64,000 nucleotides of DNA. Origin: Pseudarthrobacter sp. C4D7 (GTDB taxonomy: Bacteria; Actinomycetota; Actinomycetes; Actinomycetales; Micrococcaceae). The notes under the pieces were generated by a model. That model had not been told where the DNA came from, made no database searches, and saw only the letters and a program-made list of their open reading frames with translations. A program made the position numbers and the translations under genes. Position 1 is the stretch's first letter. Every line of letters begins with the position of its first letter. The stretch covers positions 1 to 64,000 of the forward strand of contig NZ_JABFMW010000013.1 of assembly GCF_013359725.1 (NCBI RefSeq), given 5' to 3'. This document shows, piece after piece, positions 42,532 through 52,550 of this stretch.

Positions 42532-43116
42532 GTGGCATTGGACATTCATCGGCAGATCCCTGCGTCCTTTGAGCGCGTGCAGCGCAGCGAGTACGGCTAC
42601 AACGCCAGGCAGGTGGACCAGTTCCTGCAGCGGGCACGGATCTCCCTTGAAACCCCCGAATCCGCCACTGACCCCGTCAACAGCTCTGACGTGAGGGCAG
42701 TTTCCTTCGATCCCGTCAAGGGCGGCTATTCCGCCACGGTGGTGGATGCTGCCCTGGACCGGCTCGAGGACGCGTTTGCCCGCCGGGAGCGCGATGAGCT
42801 CATCGCGGCCCAGGGCGAGGAGGCCTGGCTGCGCGAGATTGGAAGCCTGTCCGGCATCCTGCGCGGGCGCCTGCACCGGCCCGATGGCGAACGGTTCCGC
42901 CGGCCCACCAAGAAGAAGGTCCGCAGCTACAACACCGACGATGTCGACCGGCTGTGCCGCGAGCTCGTGGCCTACCTCGAGCAGGACAAGCCCCTGAGCG
43001 TAGACAGCGTGCGGCGTGCCGTGTTCCGTCCGGCGGTGGGCCGCGAGGGCTACGAGGAGTCCCAGGTGGACGCCTTCCTGGACCGCGTCGTCGAGCTGAT
43101 GGCAGCAATCGACTGA
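42532..43116 (+). CDS. DivIVA-domain protein
   Basis: A 194-residue protein with four related segments of the form GY-x-x-x-x-VD-x-(F/L)L: YGYNARQVDQFLQRA, GGYSATVVDAALDRLEDA, RSYNTDDVDRLCRELV and EGYEESQVDAFLDRVVEL. This is the repeated DivIVA-like helix module that bends membranes or scaffolds polar growth. It is shorter than Wag31 and lacks a long coiled coil, so it is a different member. GTG 42532 has AAGGA six bases upstream and is preferred over an in-frame start at 42472. A -10-like TAAACT lies near 42483. Confidence 0.82.
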   Translation: MALDIHRQIPASFERVQRSEYGYNARQVDQFLQRARISLETPESATDPVNSSDVRAVSFDPVKGGYSATVVDAALDRLEDAFARRERDELIAAQGEEAWLREIGSLSGILRGRLHRPDGERFRRPTKKKVRSYNTDDVDRLCRELVAYLEQDKPLSVDSVRRAVFRPAVGREGYEESQVDAFLDRVVELMAAID

Positions 43117-43138
43117 GGGGCGGCGCCGCCGGAGGCTG

Positions 43139-43828
43139 TCAGTCCCCGGCCGGCGGGGTGGGGGAGAGCGGTTTGAAGCCGAGCCACACGTTCCGGTAGC
43201 TCCGGTATCCGTGTACCGCGGACACCGACAGGAAGGCCACGCCGCACAGGGCACCCGCAAGGAACCCGCCAGCTGTCCCTGCCCCGGCCAGCGTTGCCAG
43301 CAGACCCGCAACAATGGCAATCAGGGCCGCGTTCGCCGTCGTCATGAAAATCATGCTGCTGCCCGCCACATGGCTGAATGAACCGCGGTTGCCGAAGAAA
43401 TAGTAGGTCTGCACCGAACCGGCCTCGTCGTCGTGGTGCGCGGACATCAGGTACGGCGCCACCCCCGGGTCCAGGTCCACATACGCTGCGCGCAACCGGT
43501 TCATGGCCGTGACGTACATCAGGTCCTCGTGGGCCACGTTCATCACCCGGATCTGGGTCAGCAGGCCGATTGCCATGTCGATGACTAGGACAACCACTGC
43601 CAGCAGGACGAAAGTATCCGAAAAGCCCGTGGCCTGGCCCACCAGTGCCACGCTGACAATGCTGGCGGAGGTAAAAGTCAGGAACATGCTGATGCGGGTC
43701 AGCACCTCGCCTTGGGCAGTACTGCGTGATGCAAGCAGGCCCCAGTGTTCCGTGGCGAGCAGTTGGGCCCGTACGGAGGCAGGGACCCCGCCGTGTTCGT
43801 GGGACATACCGCCGTCCTCAGTGGACAT
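43139..43828 (-). CDS. Four-helix membrane protein of unknown function
   Basis: A 229-residue protein that I do not recognise. Two N-terminal helices (about 48-95, including FVLLAVVVLVIDMAIGLLTQ) are followed by a soluble part containing YVDLDPGVAPYLMSAHHDDE, then two more helices (about 155-205). It starts four bases after the symporter stop, with its ribosome site GGAGG inside the symporter gene, so it is the fifth gene of the LytS-LytTR-symporter operon and may assist transport or sensing. Alternative start ATG 43807. Confidence 0.68.
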   Translation of the reverse strand: MSTEDGGMSHEHGGVPASVRAQLLATEHWGLLASRSTAQGEVLTRISMFLTFTSASIVSVALVGQATGFSDTFVLLAVVVLVIDMAIGLLTQIRVMNVAHEDLMYVTAMNRLRAAYVDLDPGVAPYLMSAHHDDEAGSVQTYYFFGNRGSFSHVAGSSMIFMTTANAALIAIVAGLLATLAGAGTAGGFLAGALCGVAFLSVSAVHGYRSYRNVWLGFKPLSPTPPAGD

Positions 43829-43832
43829 GGCG

Positions 43833-45314
43833 CTATTGTCCTCCCGATGACCGTTCGGTTGCCAGCGGCCGTTCCGGGGTATGCAGCCGGGTCATGGTGC
43901 GGGCCATGGTGCCCGGGATCCGGTGCGGCGTGGCCCGGGACACGATGACCATCACGGCGAACGCGGCCGGCACGCTCCACGCGGCAGGCTGCGCGAGCCA
44001 CGCCGGCGTCTGGCCCGAGCCCGATACTGCCCCCGCAATCATGGCCCCGCCGCACAGCATTCCCCCGGTCACCATGCCCGCGATGGCGCCTGCATCGGTC
44101 AAGCCGCGCCACCAGATCCCCAGCAGCAGGACGGGGCAGACGGTGGATGCGGTGAACGCGAAGACCAGGCCCACGCTGCCGGCAAGGGCAAAGGACCCGG
44201 TCATCAGCGCGAAGCCCAGGGGGACCAAAGCGGAGACGACGGCGGCCAGGCGGAACCCGCGCACGCTCCCACCCAGGACATCCTGGCTGATGACGCCCGC
44301 CAACGAGACCACCAGGCCGGAGGTGGTGGACAGGAACGCCGCAAACGCCCCGGCCACCACCAGGGCGGAGAGCAGGTCGCCGGGAACCCCGCCCACGAGT
44401 TCCCCGGGCAGCCGCAGGACCATGGCGTCCGGCTGCCCCGAGCGGGCCAGGTCGGGGGCATACATCCGGGCCACCAGCCCGTACGCCGTGGGAAACAGGT
44501 AGAACACGGAGAGCAGGCCCAGGACGATCAGGGTGGTCCGCCGGGCCGAATGGCCGTCCGGGTTGGTGTAGAAACGCACCAGCACGTGGGGCAGTCCCAA
44601 GGTGCCGAACAGCAGCGCCACCAGGAGGGACACGTTCTGGTACAGCCCGGCAGGAGGCGCGCCGGTGGGGTTGACCGCCGGCAGGGACCGGGGCTCCGCA
44701 CCCTCTCCTGCCAGGACAAAGACAATGAACAGGATGGGCACCGCCAGGGCCGTCAGCTTCAGCCAGTACTGGAACGCCTGGACAAACGTGATGGACCGCA
44801 TCCCGCCTGCCACCACCGTGAGGCATACCACCACCACGACGGCTACCGAGCCCACCCAGGACGGCAATCCCGTGGCGATCTGGATGGTCAGCGCGGCCCC
44901 GTGCAGCTGCGGCACGATGTAGAGCCACCCCACCATCACCACCACCAGGCTGGTGACCCGCCGGACTGTCCGTGAACCGAGCCGTGACTCGGTGAAGTCT
45001 GGAATCGTATACGCGCCGGAGCGCCGGAGCGGGGCAGCGACGAAGAGCAACAGCATCAGGTAGCCGGCGGTGTACCCCACCGGGAACCAGAGAGCATCCG
45101 TCCCGGACAGCAGGATGAGTCCGGCCACCCCCAGGAAACTGGCTGCCGACAGGTACTCCCCGCCGATCGCCGATGCATTCCACCAGGGCCGGACCGTCCG
45201 GGACGCCACGTAGAAGTCTCCGGTGGTGCGCGAAATCCGCAGGCCGTAGAACCCAATGATGGCCGTGGCCAGGGACACCACAGTGACCGCCGTGATGGCG
45301 ACGCCGGCATTCAC
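43833..45314 (-). CDS. Sodium:solute symporter (acetate-type), second copy
   Basis: A 493-residue member of the SSS family with about 13 helices. SRTVRPWWNASAIGGEYLSAASFLGVAGLI (blocks at about 38-68), GTLGLPHVLVRFYTNPD and SLAGVISQDVL parallel the ActP-like protein at 48215-49831, so a monocarboxylate such as acetate, propionate or pyruvate is a fair guess. GTG 45314 is chosen for GAGG five or six bases upstream; the longer frame overlaps the previous gene. It lies seven bases after a small two-helix protein gene and is presumably induced by the LytS/LytTR pair. Confidence 0.85.
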   Translation of the reverse strand: MNAGVAITAVTVVSLATAIIGFYGLRISRTTGDFYVASRTVRPWWNASAIGGEYLSAASFLGVAGLILLSGTDALWFPVGYTAGYLMLLLFVAAPLRRSGAYTIPDFTESRLGSRTVRRVTSLVVVMVGWLYIVPQLHGAALTIQIATGLPSWVGSVAVVVVVCLTVVAGGMRSITFVQAFQYWLKLTALAVPILFIVFVLAGEGAEPRSLPAVNPTGAPPAGLYQNVSLLVALLFGTLGLPHVLVRFYTNPDGHSARRTTLIVLGLLSVFYLFPTAYGLVARMYAPDLARSGQPDAMVLRLPGELVGGVPGDLLSALVVAGAFAAFLSTTSGLVVSLAGVISQDVLGGSVRGFRLAAVVSALVPLGFALMTGSFALAGSVGLVFAFTASTVCPVLLLGIWWRGLTDAGAIAGMVTGGMLCGGAMIAGAVSGSGQTPAWLAQPAAWSVPAAFAVMVIVSRATPHRIPGTMARTMTRLHTPERPLATERSSGGQ

Positions 45315-45321
45315 CCGTGCC

Positions 45322-45693
45322 TCACTGCTCCCCGGCCAGGTCCCGGTAGCGCGCCTCATTGCGGGCCGCCGTCCTGACATACAGCCAGGCGCTCAGCCCG
45401 ATCACCGGATAGATTCCCGCGCCCAGCAGCAGCCAGCCGAACGGGATGCCGGCGATCCGGGTATCCGCCAGGCCGGGAACCACCACCAGGGTCAGCGGGA
45501 ATGCGGCCAGGATCAACAGGAAACCGCCCGCCACCACCAGGGCCAGCCGCAGCTGGGACCTGATCAGCGAGCGGACAAACACCTGTCCCACCTCGGAATC
45601 CTGTGCGGCTTCCCGCGACTCCAGCGGCCGGGGCGCACCGCCCCCTGCGGGGCGGGCGGACCCGGGCGGCGCAGTCACCCGGACCCGGGTCAT
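45322..45693 (-). CDS. Small two-helix symporter accessory protein (DUF485-like)
   Basis: A 123-residue protein with two hydrophobic helices (about residues 47-72 and 82-103). The segment FVRSLIRSQLRLALVVAGGF and the end YVRTAARNEARYRDL resemble the DUF485 proteins that go with ActP, though weakly. Its position directly before a symporter gene copies the DUF485-actP order at 47838-49831. ATG 45693 overlaps the LytTR stop (ATGA), so the two are translated together. Confidence 0.7.
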   Translation of the reverse strand: MTRVRVTAPPGSARPAGGGAPRPLESREAAQDSEVGQVFVRSLIRSQLRLALVVAGGFLLILAAFPLTLVVVPGLADTRIAGIPFGWLLLGAGIYPVIGLSAWLYVRTAARNEARYRDLAGEQ

Positions 45694-46406
45694 GCGTGCG
45701 GCCTGATCCGGGTTGCCTCCAGCTTCTCCCGCACGATGGGCAGGTGACGGCGGCTGATGGGCAGCCCGGCACCGGCCACCGTCACGCGCGGACCGTCGGC
45801 CGCCAGCTTCATGGAGGAGACATGCTTCAGCGCCACCAGATAGGAGCGGTGCGTGCGGATGAAACCTGCATCCGCCCACTGCTGTTCGAGGTCCGCCAGC
45901 GGCACCCGGATAAGGTAGCTCGCATCGGCCGTGTGCAGCCGCGCATAGTCGCCCTGCGCCTGCACGTAGGTCACGTCGTCGCGGCGGATCATCCTGGTGG
46001 TCCCACCCTGGTCCACCGTGATCATCTCCGGCGCCGCGCCGCCGTCGCGCAGCTCGCAGATCCGCCCAACGGAACGCGCAAGACGCTCAGTACGCACTGG
46101 TTTGAGCAGGTAGTCCACGGCAGCGAGTTCAAAGGCCGCTAGGGCGTGGTCCTCGTCGGCAGTGACAAAGACAACCGACGGCGGATTGCTGCTGCGGGCA
46201 ATGGCAGCAGCGATCTCCAGTCCTGACACCGCGGGCATGTGGATGTCCAGGAAAACCGCGTCGATGCCGCCGGCGGACAGGGCCGTGAGGGCCTCGGCGC
46301 CGGACGTGGCACGCAGGACTTTCCCGATGCGCTCGTCCCTGCCCAGCAGGAAAGCCAGTTCCTCAACGGCGGGCAGCTCATCATCAACGACGAGGACGTT
46401 AATCAT
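45690..46406 (-). CDS. LytTR-family response regulator
   Basis: A 238-residue regulator. The receiver domain (1-120) has D8, D9 and the phosphorylation site D54 in FLDIHMP, with K in LLKPV. The LytTR DNA-binding domain (about 135-235) shows IRRDDVTYVQAQGDYARLHT and FIRTHRSYLVAL. It forms a pair with the LytS-type kinase encoded 33 bases upstream. Its likely targets are the symporter genes of the same operon and possibly the divergent actP module. Confidence 0.9.
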   Translation of the reverse strand: MINVLVVDDELPAVEELAFLLGRDERIGKVLRATSGAEALTALSAGGIDAVFLDIHMPAVSGLEIAAAIARSSNPPSVVFVTADEDHALAAFELAAVDYLLKPVRTERLARSVGRICELRDGGAAPEMITVDQGGTTRMIRRDDVTYVQAQGDYARLHTADASYLIRVPLADLEQQWADAGFIRTHRSYLVALKHVSSMKLAADGPRVTVAGAGLPISRRHLPIVREKLEATRIRPHA

Positions 46407-46439
46407 CTTCCTAGGGTACTTCCAGCGGCGGGGCGATCC

Positions 46440-47621
46440 TCACGCATCGTGCCCGGGCTGGGACTTCGGCACCCGCATGGTGATCAGCGTGCCTTCGCCC
46501 GGCGCCGTTTCCACCACCAGGCCGTGATCGTTGCCGTACACCTGGCGGAGGCGTGCATCCACGTTCCGCAGCCCCACGTGGTCCCCGTCAGTGTGGCCCG
46601 CAAGTACCGACCTGAGCTGCTCCGGGTCCATTCCCACGCCGTCGTCCTCGATGGTGACCTCAGCGAAGGCCCCGGCGTCCTCGGCAGTGATGCTGATATG
46701 CCCGGGGCCCGCCTTGGCTTCAAGCCCGTGCCGGACGGCGTTCTCCACCAGCGGCTGCAGGCTGAGGAAGGGGATGACGGTGCCCAGCACTTCCGGGGCC
46801 ACCCGCAGGCTCACCTGCACGCGGTCGCCGAACCGGGCACGCTCCAGCAGCAGGTAGCGGTCGATGCAGCGGAGCTCTTCGGCGAGGGTGGTGAAGTCAC
46901 CGTGCCGCCGGAACGAGTAGCGGGTGAAGTCCGCGAATTCCACTACCAGCTCCCTGGCCCGCTCCGGATCGGTATTGATGAACGATGCGATGGCGTTGAG
47001 TGAGTTGTAGATGAAGTGCGGGCTGATCTGGGCCCGCAGCGCCCGGACCTCCGCCTCCATGAGCAGCGTCCGGGAGGCGTCCAGCTCGGCAAGTTCCACC
47101 TGGACAGCAACCCAGTCGGCCACTTCCCCCGTGGCCCTGACCAGGCCTGCCCCCGCGGAAGGGGCGAAGGCGGCCACCGCGCCCACCACCCGCGTGCCCG
47201 CCCGCACGGGGGCGATGACGGCGGCGAGGTGGCTGCCGGTTCCCTCCGTGCCGGCGGCGAGCACTGCTGTCCGGCCGGACGCCAGGACATCGGCCGCAAG
47301 GTCCATGAGCCGCGGCCTGATGTCTTCCGCACCGCCGTCCCAGGCCAGGACGCCGGAGGTATCAGTGATGGCCAGGGCATCGCAGGCCAGCAGGGAACGC
47401 AGTTGGCGGCTGGCCTTGGCTGCCCCTGCCGGGTTCAGTCCGCGGCGCAGGTGCTGCCCGGCCTGGGATGCGGCGTGGAGCGTGTGGTACGTGGCGCGTT
47501 CGGCATCGGTACCCAGCTCACGGAAGGAACGGAGCACCTTCAGGCCAACGCCGACGACGACGGCAATGGCCATGGCGATCACCGCGACGGCCGCGGCGGT
47601 GAGGAGGGGCGAGTCCGGCAT
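46440..47621 (-). CDS. LytS-type sensor histidine kinase
   Basis: A 393-residue kinase. One N-terminal helix (about residues 7-30) is followed by a GAF-like domain (about 65-180) and a His_kinase domain; H202 in AQISPHFIYNSLNAI is the phosphorylated His, with FLSLQPLVENAVRHG the N box and DDGVGMD the G1 box. Only one helix means the signal is probably sensed in the cytosol by the GAF-like region. ATG 47621 has no ribosome site but TACGCT seven bases upstream, so it is probably leaderless. A longer frame to 47933 is rejected. Confidence 0.88.
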   Translation of the reverse strand: MPDSPLLTAAAVAVIAMAIAVVVGVGLKVLRSFRELGTDAERATYHTLHAASQAGQHLRRGLNPAGAAKASRQLRSLLACDALAITDTSGVLAWDGGAEDIRPRLMDLAADVLASGRTAVLAAGTEGTGSHLAAVIAPVRAGTRVVGAVAAFAPSAGAGLVRATGEVADWVAVQVELAELDASRTLLMEAEVRALRAQISPHFIYNSLNAIASFINTDPERARELVVEFADFTRYSFRRHGDFTTLAEELRCIDRYLLLERARFGDRVQVSLRVAPEVLGTVIPFLSLQPLVENAVRHGLEAKAGPGHISITAEDAGAFAEVTIEDDGVGMDPEQLRSVLAGHTDGDHVGLRNVDARLRQVYGNDHGLVVETAPGEGTLITMRVPKSQPGHDA

Positions 47622-47720
47622 GGTGCCCAGCGTAGCGGCGGGTGCCGCTTGCCGCAGCATCGCAGCCGTTGAGCGACGGTGGGCGGGTAAGTGTGGAACA
47701 CGGCGGTGCACGGGCGGCAA

Positions 47721-47736
47721 AGTGATTGGTGTCACA
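47721..47736. promoter_or_regulatory. CRP/GlxR-like site between LytS and actP modules
   Basis: AGTGA-TTGGTG-TCACA matches TGTGA-N6-TCACA at 9 of 10 positions. It lies 100 bases from each divergent start (47621 and 47838), so it could serve both operons. Confidence 0.5.
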
Positions 47737-47837
47737 TCTGCGGTGCCCCTGCGCAATGCTGCCGGCCAGTCCCACTGTCCGGCGCCGGCCCAGGTCCTGC
47801 CGCCCGGTGTGTTCCGGCAACTCAATGAGGAGGAACG

Positions 47838-48214
47838 ATGGGTAATGATGCCCATACTCCGGACGCAGCGGCGTCCGTGGACTTTGAACAAGTCCAGTCG
47901 ACCGGGCAGTTCCAGGAATTGCGCAAGCGTCACCGCAGCTTTGTCTTCCCCATGGCAGTGGCCTTCCTGCTGTGGTACTTCGCCTACGTCCTGCTCGCCG
48001 ACTACGCGGTGGGATTCATGTCCACCAAGGTCTGGGGCAACATCAACATCGGCCTGATCCTGGGCCTGCTCCAGTTCGTTTCAACCTTCGCCATCACCGG
48101 CTGGTACGTGCACTACTCCAACAAACGGCTTGATCCCATCGCCACGGAGATCAGGCACGAAATCGAGGGGCACGAATTCGACAGGAACGGAAACCGAGTG
48201 GGCGGAGCCAACAA

Positions 48215-48218
<4 letters not shown>
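47838..48218 (+). CDS. DUF485-family membrane protein
   Basis: A 126-residue protein of the DUF485 family. FQELRKRHRSFVFPMAVAFL leads into helix 1 (about 35-60), then WGNINIGLILGLLQFVSTFA and helix 2, ending YVHYSNKRLDPIA. These proteins are nearly always encoded directly before ActP-type symporters and probably help it assemble or work; the role is not proven. It has GAGGAACG before ATG 47838 and overlaps actP by four bases. Confidence 0.9.
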
Positions 48219-49831
<1,613 letters not shown>

Positions 49832-49891
49832 ACCATGCACCACTAAAACACGGACTACTGAACGGGGCCACGCCCCATCTGTATTAACGTG

Positions 49892-49947
49892 AAGAGCCTC
49901 CTGCCGCTTGCTGTGACCAGTTCAGCTGCGGCACGGAGGCTCTTTTC
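49892..49947 (+). terminator. Intrinsic terminator after actP
   Basis: AAGAGCCTCC (49892-49901) pairs with GGAGGCTCTT (49935-49944), with TGCCGC/GCGGCA inside, and is followed by TTCGTT. Confidence 0.8.
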
Positions 49948-49986
49948 GTTGTGCCGGCATCCGGGCCGGCGTGGTCCTGCTGCCGG

Positions 49987-50643
49987 TCAGCGCTGGTGGT
50001 GGCCGCCCGGCGCCAGGTTTCCGTGCTGGCCGTGCGGCACGGCGTACTGGCCGGCCGTCGATGCGGCCAGGCCCGGCGTCGTGATTCCTGCCACCAGGAC
50101 GGCGCCGGCAAAGGCCGCCACCAGCAGTCTCCCCGGCCGCGGGCCGGCCTCTGCGGGCTGCTGCGCACTGGCCTGCTCTGCGCTGGCCTGCTGTGCACTG
50201 TCCTGCTGGAGACTGCGCCGCCGAAGCCAGCCCAGGGCAGCCATGATCATCAGTGTCAACAGGAGTGCGGAGAGTTGCGTGAGGCGAAGCCCGGAGGTGG
50301 TGGACGCCGGGAACACAATCAAGGCCAGATGGGCGGCGGCTGCGCCGGCGAGCGCATACCGCGCCCACCGGTTTCCGCCCAGCCGGTCCTTTGCCAGGAA
50401 TGCCACGGCACCGGCCAGCAGCGCCGTGCCCCACAGACCCGCCACGACGCCCGCAACGATAGATCCGGGGCCGGGGGAGCCGGCTGCGAAGAAGGTCGAC
50501 GAAATGGCCAGGTTGACGATGCCCGCACCGAAGGCGGCGAACCCCGTGACCAGCCGGACCGAGGGGTTTGCCGCGGATCCCGCAGGCTGGAGGGTCGCTG
50601 CCGGGGGCGACGGCCGGAGGGGGAGCGTGCCGGGGGCGGCCAT
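49987..50643 (-). CDS. Hypothetical five-helix membrane protein
   Basis: A 218-residue protein with about five helices, which I assign to no defined family. Helix 1 begins near residue 32 (LVTGFAAFGAGIVNLAISST). A cytosolic Gln/Ala/Ser repeat (SAQQASAEQASAQQ) precedes the last helix, and the end is polar with His (GNLAPGGHHQR). The start ATG 50643 is one base after the stop of the DUF4383 gene, so the two form an operon. Confidence 0.62.
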   Translation of the reverse strand: MAAPGTLPLRPSPPAATLQPAGSAANPSVRLVTGFAAFGAGIVNLAISSTFFAAGSPGPGSIVAGVVAGLWGTALLAGAVAFLAKDRLGGNRWARYALAGAAAAHLALIVFPASTTSGLRLTQLSALLLTLMIMAALGWLRRRSLQQDSAQQASAEQASAQQPAEAGPRPGRLLVAAFAGAVLVAGITTPGLAASTAGQYAVPHGQHGNLAPGGHHQR

Positions 50644-50644
50644 G

Positions 50645-51049
50645 CTACGCGCGGGCAGCGGCCGGGGACTTGTCCAGGGACAAGCCCACACCCAGGAGCA
50701 GCACGGCGCTGGCGAGGTGCAGGACGTTGTCGGCACCGTTCAGGGCAATGATGTTCAGGGCCGAATCCAGCAGGAAAAGCCCCACGATGCCCACCAGCAG
50801 GTAGACGGCGCCCACCACGGCGTTCACGGTGCGGGCGGTATCGGTACCGCGGAGGCCGGCGAAGAGCAGTGCGGCACCGATGGCCAGGTGGATGACGTTA
50901 TGCAGCGGGTTGACCTCGAAGATGATGAGGTTGGCGCCCTCCGTGTCGACAAAACCGACCCCGGACGTGACGGCAAAGCCCAGGAGTCCCACCAGCAGGT
51001 AGACGGCTCCGAAGATGGTGGCGACAAGGCGGTTGGGTGAGTTTCGCAT
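50645..51049 (-). CDS. DUF4383-family membrane protein
   Basis: A 134-residue protein with four helices in two similar pairs. FGAVYLLVGLLGFAVTSG and VGAVYLLVGIVGLFLLD begin each pair, and NPLHNVIHLAIGAALLFAG and GADNVLHLASAVLLLGVG close them; this His-containing internal repeat is typical of DUF4383. Function unknown. ATG 51049 has GGAAGGA eight bases upstream. It leads a two-gene operon. Confidence 0.8.
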   Translation of the reverse strand: MRNSPNRLVATIFGAVYLLVGLLGFAVTSGVGFVDTEGANLIIFEVNPLHNVIHLAIGAALLFAGLRGTDTARTVNAVVGAVYLLVGIVGLFLLDSALNIIALNGADNVLHLASAVLLLGVGLSLDKSPAAARA

Positions 51050-51195
51050 GGACCGGATCCTTCCGTTGGGGCGGAGGAATGGTCCGCCGGGGTGGGGCCC
51101 TGGACGGGACCCTCGGAAGCGATTCGGATCGTTGGCGGGGACGGATGGGTAAAAAGATCAGTACCCTTTCCAGTTTCCGCCGCTTCCGCCCTTGG

Positions 51196-51744
51196 CTACG
51201 CCGCGGGCCGCAGTTTGATGTTGGTCATCAGCAACTTGTCGGACCCCTCGAACCGGTAGGCAAGGTCCACCTTCTTGCCGCTGCAGCTGATCTGGCCCAC
51301 CACCTCGGCTGACTTGACGCCGTTATCGGTGGCAACCTTGAGGTTGTTGTAGGCCGGCTGGCACGAACTGTCCATGTCCAGGCTCTTCACGCCGGAGATG
51401 AAGGCCTCCTTGGACAGCTGCTTCTGCAGGGCGGGGTCAAGGTACTCGTCGTAGGCGCCGGACGAGTCGCCGGCGATCACCTTCCTGGTGAAATCATCCG
51501 CAAGGCCCCGGGCCTCGTTGGTGGCGCTGCCCACCACGTTCACCAGGATCACGACGCCGATGACCACCAGCAGCAACACCCCACCTATGCTGCCAAGGAT
51601 GATCCACAGCGTCCGCCGGTTCCGCCGGCGCGGCGGTTCGCCGGGGAGGCCGAACGGGGCGGGCTGTTCCGGCGGCAACCCGGGATACTGTTGCGGGGTG
51701 AAACCTGCCTGGCCCTGCCGGTATGGATCCTGGGGACTGCTCAA
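51196..51744 (-). CDS. Membrane-anchored DUF4878-like protein
   Basis: A 182-residue protein. A Pro/Gln-rich cytosolic N-terminus of about 45 residues (PQDPYRQGQAGFTPQQYPG) is followed by a basic stop (RRRNRR), one helix (LWIILGSIGGVLLLVVIGVV) and an external alpha+beta domain with two Cys (SSCQPAYNN, GQISCSGKK) that probably form a disulfide. The external domain resembles DUF4878/NTF2-like folds. The start is TTG 51744 with GAAAGG seven bases before it. Function unknown. Confidence 0.7.
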   Translation of the reverse strand: MSSPQDPYRQGQAGFTPQQYPGLPPEQPAPFGLPGEPPRRRNRRTLWIILGSIGGVLLLVVIGVVILVNVVGSATNEARGLADDFTRKVIAGDSSGAYDEYLDPALQKQLSKEAFISGVKSLDMDSSCQPAYNNLKVATDNGVKSAEVVGQISCSGKKVDLAYRFEGSDKLLMTNIKLRPAA

Positions 51745-51884
51745 GGGTGGGCCTTTCGTGGGACAGGCGCTCCAGCGCCCGGTGGAGTGGCCCGGGCCTT
51801 CCCGGCCCGGCATATGACTGGCACCAGCCTATAACCCTGCCCGCCGCCGTCGTGCGTTCTTGCGGAACCGGGCCGGCGCTGTTG

Positions 51885-52358
51885 CTAGCTGCCCTCGGAC
51901 TCCCGGTCCAGCAGGGGCTGCACGCGGAAAGGGATCAACTCGCCCATGGCCAGCGCCGTGTCTGCCCGCTCCACGCCGTCGCAGGCCAAGATCTTGCCGT
52001 TGATGCGGAACAGATCCTCGGCATCCCTGGCCACCACGCGCAGCAGCAGGTCTGCTGACCCTGTCAGCCCGTAACCCTCCAGGACCTCCGGGATCGCGGC
52101 GATTTCCCCTGCCAGCCGCCCGAGCTTCTGCTGCTGGACGTGGACGGAGATGAAGGCCATGAGCGGGTATCCCAGCGCCGCCGGATTGAGGCGCCGCTCG
52201 AAGGACAGGAAGACGTGCTTCTTTTCCAGCTGTGCCATCCGCGCCTGGACGGTATTCCGGGACAGGCCCAGTTTCTGCGCGAGGGCCACCACGGTACGCC
52301 GCGGATCCTGTGCCAATGCCGACAGCAGGCGGGTATCAGTGCCATCCAAAGCTCGCAT
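51885..52358 (-). CDS. Lrp/AsnC-family transcriptional regulator
   Basis: A 157-residue regulator. The N-terminal helix-turn-helix (about 5-50) is DTRLLSALAQDPRRTVVALA then KLGLSRNTVQARMAQLEK; the C-terminal RAM domain (about 65-150) binds the effector, probably an amino acid. ATG 52358 has TAGCGT eight bases upstream and no ribosome site, so it is likely leaderless. It is divergent from the branched-chain oxoacid dehydrogenase genes, whose products act on leucine, isoleucine and valine, so control of them is the natural inference (BkdR-like). Confidence 0.88.
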   Translation of the reverse strand: MRALDGTDTRLLSALAQDPRRTVVALAQKLGLSRNTVQARMAQLEKKHVFLSFERRLNPAALGYPLMAFISVHVQQQKLGRLAGEIAAIPEVLEGYGLTGSADLLLRVVARDAEDLFRINGKILACDGVERADTALAMGELIPFRVQPLLDRESEGS

Positions 52359-52442
52359 AATGCGCAACGCTAGCACGGTGCCGGGGTGGCAGACAGTGCA
52401 CTTTGCTCAGGAACAGCGCCAGTGGTTGTACCCCCTGGCCAT

Positions 52443-52458
52443 TGTGAGTAGGGTCACA
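52443..52458. promoter_or_regulatory. Perfect CRP/GlxR consensus site
   Basis: TGTGA-GTAGGG-TCACA matches TGTGA-N6-TCACA at all 10 positions. It lies between the Lrp gene and the oxoacid dehydrogenase operon, 92 bases before the latter's start. Confidence 0.6.
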
Positions 52459-52550
52459 GTATCTGGGGCAATGACGCCCGGAAGGCCGGTGGCGGCAGGG
52501 GCCAAAAGCCCCAAACCACGGGTCCACGACGTTCGAAGGTTGCGGCAATC

